DNA of 64,000 nucleotides from Panax quinquefolius (Eukaryota > Streptophyta > Magnoliopsida > Apiales > Araliaceae), in assembly GCA_020205615.1 (NCBI GenBank), contig CM035160.1, positions 122,254,605 through 122,318,604 of the forward strand. The letters run 5' to 3'. Below the pieces are notes generated by a model. That model searched no databases. It saw only the letters and a list, made by a program, of their open reading frames with translations, and was not told the origin of the DNA. Made by a program: the position numbers and the translations under genes. Numbering within the stretch: position 1 is the stretch's first letter; every line of letters starts with the position of its first letter. Below, piece by piece: positions 57,619 to 64,000 of this stretch.

Positions 57619-58264
57619 TTAATTATAAATTCTTACGAAGTTTATACCTTATTGAATCTTTGCTCTACCCATTCACATATCTCTCACCTTATACTCAACG
57701 TTTAAACTTGACTCGGAGAAAATTAAACTTTGACTTATCTGTTGAAACTCATTATGAGAAACTTTCGTTACATCCACCGCTTATAAATCTTATTTGATCC
57801 AAGTTAGCACCATCACATTACTGTTGACCTTATTTCTTTAAAGATACTTGTTTTTGATGTGATTTTGGGGATTGATTGATTAACTACTCATCATGCCAAA
57901 ATTAATTGCTTTAAATAAGGTTGTTAGTTTTCATATTCCTAAGCAACTTTGTTATTCAATTCAAGCAACCAAACCATTGAAGTCAAACACTTTCATATCA
58001 AGCCATAAAGTCATTCGTTTATTAAAAATGGATGTCAAGTTTTCTTAGCCCATGTTATGGACTTGAACAAAAATATGTTAGATTTGAATGATATTTCTAT
58101 TGTTAGTAAATTTCCTGATGTATTTCCTGAAGAATTTCTTGGCTTACTCCCAAAGTGTGATATTGAATTTTGTATCGACTTTGAACCCGGTACAAAACCC
58201 ATTTCTAAAATCGCATGGCTCCTATTGAACTTCAGGAGTTAAAAATTCAACTGTAGAAGTTTGT
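57619..58264 (+). pseudogene. Protease and RT start of A3 (decayed)
   Basis: 57640-58050 aligns with the A2 protease at the DNA level but has lost the DTG and has many indels. 58057-58242 encodes LNDISIVSKFPDVFPEEF and PGTKPISK, the start of RT. It ends where the 140-bp foreign segment begins. Confidence 0.75.
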
Positions 58265-58404
58265 ACCCGAGCCTCTATCTGCTGACTTCTTTTGTGGAAT
58301 GTACCGAAGCCAGACTCTCCATAGGGGACGCCATATTTGTGTGATAGTAAACTGATAGGTACCATTGTGACGTGCTATCCAAGATTGGGATATGAGTCAT
58401 AGTT
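58265..58404 (+). other. 140-bp non-pol segment, second copy
   Basis: This is homologous over its whole length to 24668-24807 in A1 but lies further into RT. Shared blocks include ACCGAAGCCAGA, AGGGGACG, TTGATAGGTA-like and TGTGACGTRCTATCCAAG sequence. It replaces the RT catalytic domain here. Confidence 0.7.
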
Positions 58405-58973
58405 GAGAGCAACCTAAGTCGATGTCGAAATACATAGCTTTCAGGCTTAGTTGGTTATTATCGGAGATTCGTGGAAAGATTTTCTCGAATCGCTACTCCA
58501 TTAACTCAGCTGACTCGTAGAGATACAAAATTCGAATGGAGCGAGGAATATGAAAAGAGCTTCCAAGAACTCAACATGCGGTAACGACGTTGGCTCGAGC
58601 TGTTGAAAGATTACGACCATACCATTCAATACCATCCTGGAAAAAAAATGAACATGGTAGCTGACGCGTTGAGTAAAAAATCGTATGCATTTACGAGTGC
58701 GATATTGTTAACACAAAGACCCATTTCGTATGACTTATAGAAGATGGAGATAGAGTTAAAGATTCCAAGAACCTGCGTGAAGATAACAAATATACGATTA
58801 GAATTAACTTTAATTGATAAATTTAAAGCTACTCAAGCTACAGACTTGGAGTTGATGAATATGAAGAAGAAGATGGAAGAAGTCGTTATTCCAAAAGCGA
58901 GAATCAGCGATGTGAGGAAAGCTCAAACCTTCAATTTATTAGTCCATTTGAAATCCTCGATCGAATAAGAACT
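58405..58973 (+). pseudogene. RT-RNase H and integrase fragments of A3
   Basis: Immediately after the foreign segment comes the RT-RNase H connection (58405-58580). Then, across another deletion, comes the end of RNase H (58595-58680), with HPGK-like and VADALS coding sequence. 58744-58920 matches the start of the integrase region of A1. At about 58920 the sequence jumps to the integrase C-terminus, so the zinc-binding and catalytic integrase parts are gone. Confidence 0.75.
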
Positions 58974-59306
58974 GTGGCCTATAGACTCGTTTTACCGCTA
59001 AGTATGACGCGTGTTCATAACGTTTTTCACATATCGATGTTACTTAAATATGTGGATGGCCAGAACCACATTATTGAGTTAGACGAGATAGCAGAAGATT
59101 TAACGTACGAGGAGGTACATGTCAAGATCTTGGATAGGAAAGAGCATGTCCTACGCACGAAGGTCATACCACAAGTTAAAGTTTTGTGGAGAAACCATGC
59201 TATTGAGGAAATGACCTGGGAGTTGAAAACGGAAATGAAAGCAAGGTATCGTCATCTTTTCGAAACACCAGGTACGTACGTCATTTTCGAGGATGAAATT
59301 TCATAA
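58974..59306 (+). pseudogene. Integrase C-terminus with chromodomain-like tail (A3)
   Basis: A clean frame of 110 residues homologous to A1 26323-26661: AYRLVLPLSMTRVHNVFHIS, then VLWRNHAIEEMTWELKTEM and the end FEDEIS. It is open to its natural stop, so this tail is intact although the upstream integrase is deleted. Confidence 0.85.
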
Positions 59307-59317
59307 GGAGGGGAGGT
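59305..59317 (+). other. Polypurine tract of A3
   Basis: AAGGAGGGGAGGT lies directly before the 3' LTR start TGTAAGACCCC at 59318. Confidence 0.85.
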
Positions 59318-60651
59318 TGTAAGACCCCAAATTATTAATAAACGAAATTTAATTTCCTCTATTTATCATTTTGAAATAGTAAGGGTTGATTTGATTAATG
59401 TGGTTAGTTATGGGTAAAATGCGCAAATATTTCAAATAAGCAAGTGGTTATAAAATACTCATTGTTTTCGGAGAATATTTGTTTGGTCATGGAATATTCT
59501 TGCTGTCGGTGAATATTCGTACGACGGCGCAGCCTTGTGTGGGCCCCATAACGAAAAGTGATTGGATAAAGAAAACGAAAAGTATAAGTTGTTTATAAAT
59601 AACGGCGTAGTTGTTACCGTTAATACTGTTGGAATACCCTGTGGTTAAAACACGATGTCTGCGTTGTTGACACTAAAGAGCACTGTATTGCACCAATTAT
59701 TTATTCTTACGTAAGAAGGAACTACTCAATAATTGTTACAGTAATTATTGTTCGGTATTTTATTTTATTTATTCAATAAATTCTACGTTGATATTTTATA
59801 TTACTGTTGTTTCAATAATTGTCACTACACAGTATTTTCTATTATCGGAGCAATAATTCATATTATCTGAATAATATTATTAGATAGCATTATTGGCAAT
59901 GGCTAGAAATTTCTGTCTAAAGAGAGGTTTGGTCACCTAATTGCACGCCAAGATGAGAGAAATTCTTATTGAAAGCCCCTCTTCCACAGGAATGGCACAG
60001 TTGTCAATATTGTGATTACGTAATATAATTTGTGAATAATTAATTATTGATTTATATGATGAGGAAAATATTGATTTTATGTAGATATAGATGGAAAAAA
60101 TTTGTAAAGTGACAATTATTAAAAATTGATATTTTATCTTTTCTGATAAAATAATATTTTATTATATTATTATAATATAATAATGGTGATATTTTTACAA
60201 TGAATGTGGGATATATGAGTATATGAGGAGAAAGGGTATTTTTGTTGCAAAAGTTGTTTAAAACATGTTGGTGGACCCATTTCTTGACTGAAATTTGATT
60301 ATAGCTTGTAAAATTGTACGTATGTGGATTTCGGTCAATTTTTGTTTTGAATTTGGAAAATCTTTCTTCTGCCAAGTTGTAGAAAATTGAATTTCTTATA
60401 AAAAGTCGCGAGATTCGAATTTTCTGATAAAAGGGCTATTTATTATGAATTATTAAAGTTCTAAAGTTCCGAAATAATTGATTTTTGGAAGTTTTAATTA
60501 TTTTTTATATGAAAAACGTTGTTGTCATTAATTGTTGCTCTTGCATGTGATGTAGTTGTTGAATTCAGATTCAAGAAGTGGGCGTAGAAAATTTATTTAT
60601 ATATAATATTATTATATTAAATTTTCTACTTCGGTGTTCTAAACAATTTCC

Positions 60652-60660
60652 TATAAATAG
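60652..60660 (+). promoter_or_regulatory. TATA box of A3 LTR
   Basis: TATAAATAG in TTTCCTATAAATAGGG context, positionally equivalent to the A1 and A2 boxes. Confidence 0.75.
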
Positions 60661-60944
60661 GGTGCTTAGGTTAGAATTGAAAATCACACCAGAAACTAAA
60701 GATTTTTCTCTCTTTCTCTCTCTATAATATCGAACGTATTTTGTGAGTATTTTAGTACTTTGAGTATTGCTATACTGCATTTCTTCTTTCAAGACTATAT
60801 CCATATTCCAATGTCGGAAATCTGTTTTTGCGAGGTAAGGGATGTTATTTTCTTCGTAAATGATATTATTTCTTCAATATCATTATGCCAAAATATTGGT
60901 TGGAACTTTTTATCAAATTTGGAAATTTTTCATGTCAGGGTTAC

Positions 60945-61090
60945 AATTCATGAGTTACTTACTATTCATGAGTTATTATTCACGAGTTACTATTCACGAG
61001 TACTATTCACGAAGCATGATGATTTTTTGTGAAATTTCTATCTTTTAGTGTCGGAGTTACTATTCACGTATACGGCACTATTCACGAATA
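60945..61090 (+). repeat. Short tandem repeat ACTATTCACGAGTT-type
   Basis: About eight irregular copies of ACTATTCACGA or ATTCATGAGTT variants lie in the A3 leader region. The A2-A3 junction at 55230 falls inside this repeat. Confidence 0.8.
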
Positions 61091-61344
61091 CGACACTATT
61101 CACAAAAAAATTAAATTTTCTTTTCTATGTCCAAGATTATCTGTTATGATTCATATCTTTGATTGGATCTATGTTTTGGTCTTCATTCTTGAATTTTACT
61201 CCACTCTGGTTATTTATGAAATATTTTTGAACTGGGATTGTTTAAAGTACGAATCCTTAATAATTGTTCTTTTGTTTCACTGGATTCGTTTTTTTTTAAA
61301 TATTTTTCATCATCCTCAGTCCTAAATGATGATATAACTGAATA

Positions 61345-61490
61345 TCTTTGGCCTGTAGTGCAAAGATGAATGATTTTATGATGAATATCTTTGGCCCGTA
61401 GTGCAAAGATGAACAGGTGTTTAGATGAACATGATCAACTGGTGAATATCTTTGGCCTGTAGTGCAAAGATGAATATTTGATTTATGATG
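61345..61490 (+). repeat. Tandem repeat with GTAGTGCAAAGATGA
   Basis: Three units of about 50-65 bp with ATCTTTGGCCYGTAGTGCAA followed by AGATGAA; ATCTTTG and CAAAGAT can pair. The same units occur at 55495-55630. A GGCCGTAGTGCA element also occurs in A2 (51580-51700), so the motif is shared between subfamilies. Confidence 0.8.
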
Positions 61491-61828
61491 TATATTGATT
61501 GATGTTACAGGGATAAAATATCGATGATAGACTTTTAAATTCATAGATGATAGTAGATTTCATTCTCTACTTAACTCTTCTAATGAATTGTTGTTTCATT
61601 GCGATTGTTGATCTAAAACTTGTTGTCTATTGTATTCTATCGATTTTTCCTGTTGAAGACTAAGGATAATTTGTTGTATATTATCTTAGTCATAATATTC
61701 TTTCTTGGGCTAGTTGAGCTCACCCTTTTCCTTTTTGTTCTATTTTTCTTCTCGTGAGACGAGAATATAAGCGAACTAGTTAAAATTGTGGAGTAATTGT
61801 TCAAGACAGTTGTTTTAGTAGTCCTCAC

Positions 61829-64000
61829 TGTAATGCCCCCCAAATCCAGGTACTTGAAACCCAAACTCGGTGCTTTACGATACCATTTCTATGAGCGGAA
61901 TAATACTAATAATAATAACAATAATATAAATATCAAACTTAATTTACATAATTACCAGAATCTAGCTCCCAAGTACGTAACCTTTATTACATTCATTACA
62001 TATCGTGATAGATAATATATATATATATATATATATATCATTGTCTTAATAGTCTCAAACTATTACATAGAATACCACAAATCTTATTTGGTTAGCTTTC
62101 CTTTTCCATTGTTTCTGCATGAGCTTTCTGGTTCTTCACACTTAGCTGAAAACATTTTAATTAAGAAAGGATGAGCATTTGAGTGCCCAGCAAGTAATAG
62201 CAATTATATATATATAAGCTGAAAGAATTTAAATGTTTTCTTTATACTACCCTTCTACAACGATTTCAATAGTTGTGAAGTAATATGTACTAATGATAAT
62301 AATATATCAATTCTATACCAAATCTTTGAAACTACGTACTGACTATAAATAGGGGTTAGGTGACATACTATGAACATTGTTTTCAATTTTCAAATAGGTT
62401 AAACAGAAATTCATCTACAAACCGTCATAACTTACGGGCACGGGGGGTGATCAGCCCGTTATGCCCTGCATTGATCAATACTACGTGTAAGAACGAGGGT
62501 ATCGTTCACTCTGTCCACCTTGGGTGCATAAAAGTTTTCCCGTGTAGGGATGTTCATACTTGTCTGGGTTCCAAATCAAAGGTTTTATCTTGTTCAACGA
62601 TAATCTATAATTCAACATATATGTATACGGGTAATTGACAAAGGTGTATCAACATGTGATTAAATACAATGATTATCCAAGTGGGGACACTTATATAACC
62701 ATTTATCGAAATTAACGAACAGAATATATATCTGAATTATCATATACTAACATGTTGATAATCAATGGGCGATATATATATAAGGTTAATAATGCATAAA
62801 GAATAATATAGTTTAGAAACATTCTTACTCATGTCCATCGCATAAAGAAAATGCAAAGGTAAGATACTTGCACTCGATGGCGCCACACGATTTGCAACTT
62901 AGTATTATCTTTTATAAAACCACCTATCGCAGTAATAAGATCATTTTACTGATTAGAATATCATATTATAACACATAACACTGCTTATTGCAGTCAGCAT
63001 ATACCCTAATCACATTAGCACATATGTTTAATAACCATTGAATCACAAATAATCACTTTATCTAATCACATTATCTAAGTCCAGATCAATTTAAAATATG
63101 CTTGATTGTCTTGACAAACTTTATCGAATAATTATCGAGTCTAAGACTCTGTCTTGTAACTTAGTATTAGTCATATTATTTTTAAATGACTTATAATAAT
63201 TTTAAAACATTTATTATAATTTATCATGAATTTTCAAACATCTAATCATTATTAAATGATTTAAATATTAAACAATTCTATTATCATTAATATTTAATTA
63301 ATATTAAACTATTAATCAAATCATTTCTAAAATGTTAAAGTTATTTATAATAACTTGAAATACTTTTAAAGTATTAATATTACCCTTAAATGATTTTTAA
63401 AATATTTAAAATCATTTTTAAATAATTATCATTAATATTAAAGTATTAATGTATTATTACCAAAATATTAAAAGTCATTTAATTATAACTTAAAATATTT
63501 TTAATTCATTTATATCCCTTTTACATGATTTTTTTAAATTAATAAAACCATTTATAAACTATTTATTTAATATAATTATTAAATAAATTTAATATCATTA
63601 ATAATAATTAATTAATGAAATTTATTTTAAATATTGAAAGTCATATTTTATAACTTAAAATACTTTTAAATACCTTATTATTATTTAAAATGATTTTAAT
63701 ATAATAAAATCATTTTTAATTAATTTATTTAATTCATTTAGTAAATAACTTAATATTCATTAATATTAAATAATTAATGAAAATTGCTTTAAAATATTAA
63801 AAGTTATATTTTATAACTTAAAATATTTTTAAATAACTTATTATCATTTAAAATGATTTTAATATAATAAAATCATTTTTAATTAATTTATTTAATGAAT
63901 TTAATAAATAAATTAATTATCAATAATATTTAAATAAATACTAATATTTATGAAAAATATTTCAAATTATTAATATTTAATTTTTATAATTTTAAAATAA
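61829..64000 (-). mobile_element. Minus-strand LTR of family B (B2), cut by the window edge
   Basis: From TGTAATGCCCCCCAAATCC onward the sequence is the reverse complement of the B LTR end. Blocks in order are the CCAAACTCGGTGCTTTACG region, the TA tract (62014-62038), ACCGTCATAACTTACGGGCA, and the AT-rich repeat block (63170-64000). It interrupts the A3 3' LTR, whose last bases are CTCAC (61824-61828), a candidate target duplication. Only the 3' half of the LTR is in view. No gene. Confidence 0.88.

Larger units (their letters stand above)
55231..61828 (+). mobile_element. Tekay-like gypsy element A3, 5'-truncated and internally deleted
   Basis: The 5' LTR survives only as its last 958 bp (55231-56188). 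Gag, fragments of pol, the chromodomain-like tail and a nearly complete 3' LTR (59318-61828) follow. The LTR belongs to a subfamily clearly diverged from A1 and A2. The right end is cut by the minus-strand LTR B2 at 61829. Confidence 0.85.
59318..61828 (+). repeat. A3 3' LTR, right end cut
   Basis: The start TGTAAGACCCC and several blocks (AAGCAAGTGGTTATA, GGTTTGGTCACCTAATTGC) are shared with family A, but most of the LTR differs. It has a TATA box (60652-60660), a donor-like GAGGTAAGG (60832-60840), a CACTATTCACGA-type short repeat (60945-61090) and the GTAGTGCAAAGA repeats (61345-61490). The hairpin array of A1/A2 is absent. It stops at 61828 where B2 begins. Confidence 0.88.

Noticed and set aside
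60052..60375. 107-codon minus-strand frame in the A3 LTR
   Set aside because: It has AT-rich, Ile/Asn/Phe/Lys-biased composition, lies in U3 and does not resemble known proteins.

Overview
The window is nuclear DNA of a flowering plant, probably a eudicot, in a gene-free heterochromatic block built almost entirely of LTR retrotransposons. The base composition is strongly AT-rich. The elements belong to plant lineages: Tekay/Del-type Ty3-gypsy chromoviruses, a Sirevirus-type Ty1-copia element, and an LTR resembling Ogre/TatIV. I found no host protein gene, tRNA or rRNA that I can support, and I cannot name the species from the sequence.

Region 1-2158 holds a 51-bp minisatellite and two broken LTRs (B' and D). 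From 2159 to 41787 lies one Tekay-like gypsy element, A1, bounded by a perfect AAGTA target duplication and expanded to 39.6 kb by nested insertions. Its 5' LTR carries a solo LTR (F1, 2945-5721, minus strand) and a gag-only element B (7845-22846) with LTRs of about 4.8 kb. The 5' LTR of B was itself hit by a minus-strand solo LTR of family A (9909-12749, perfect CAACA duplication). The A1 internal region (22867-26672) retains gag, protease, part of RNase H, integrase and a chromodomain-like tail, but has lost reverse transcriptase. The 3' LTR of A1 is split by a Sirevirus (27805-40228) with broken gag, pol and a 3 kb env-like reading frame.

Region 41793-49436 holds the presumed rest of LTR D, an Ogre-like LTR (42891 to about 45522) rich in hairpin repeats and TA tracts, and a minus-strand gypsy 3' LTR (F2). 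From 49437 to 61828 two Tekay elements, A2 and A3, are fused by a deletion at 55230. From 61829 to the right edge is a minus-strand LTR of family B.

Every coding region is broken. Most nonsense codons can be explained by C-to-T or G-to-A changes, as expected for old methylated repeats. The observations most worth a second look are: the gag-only element B, with its triplicated 9+1+9 palindrome and telobox cluster; a 140-bp segment of unknown origin placed at different pol positions in A1 and A3; the ATCGTAG motif scattered through the Sirevirus and its RG-rich env-like protein; and hairpin arrays in the LTR leaders.
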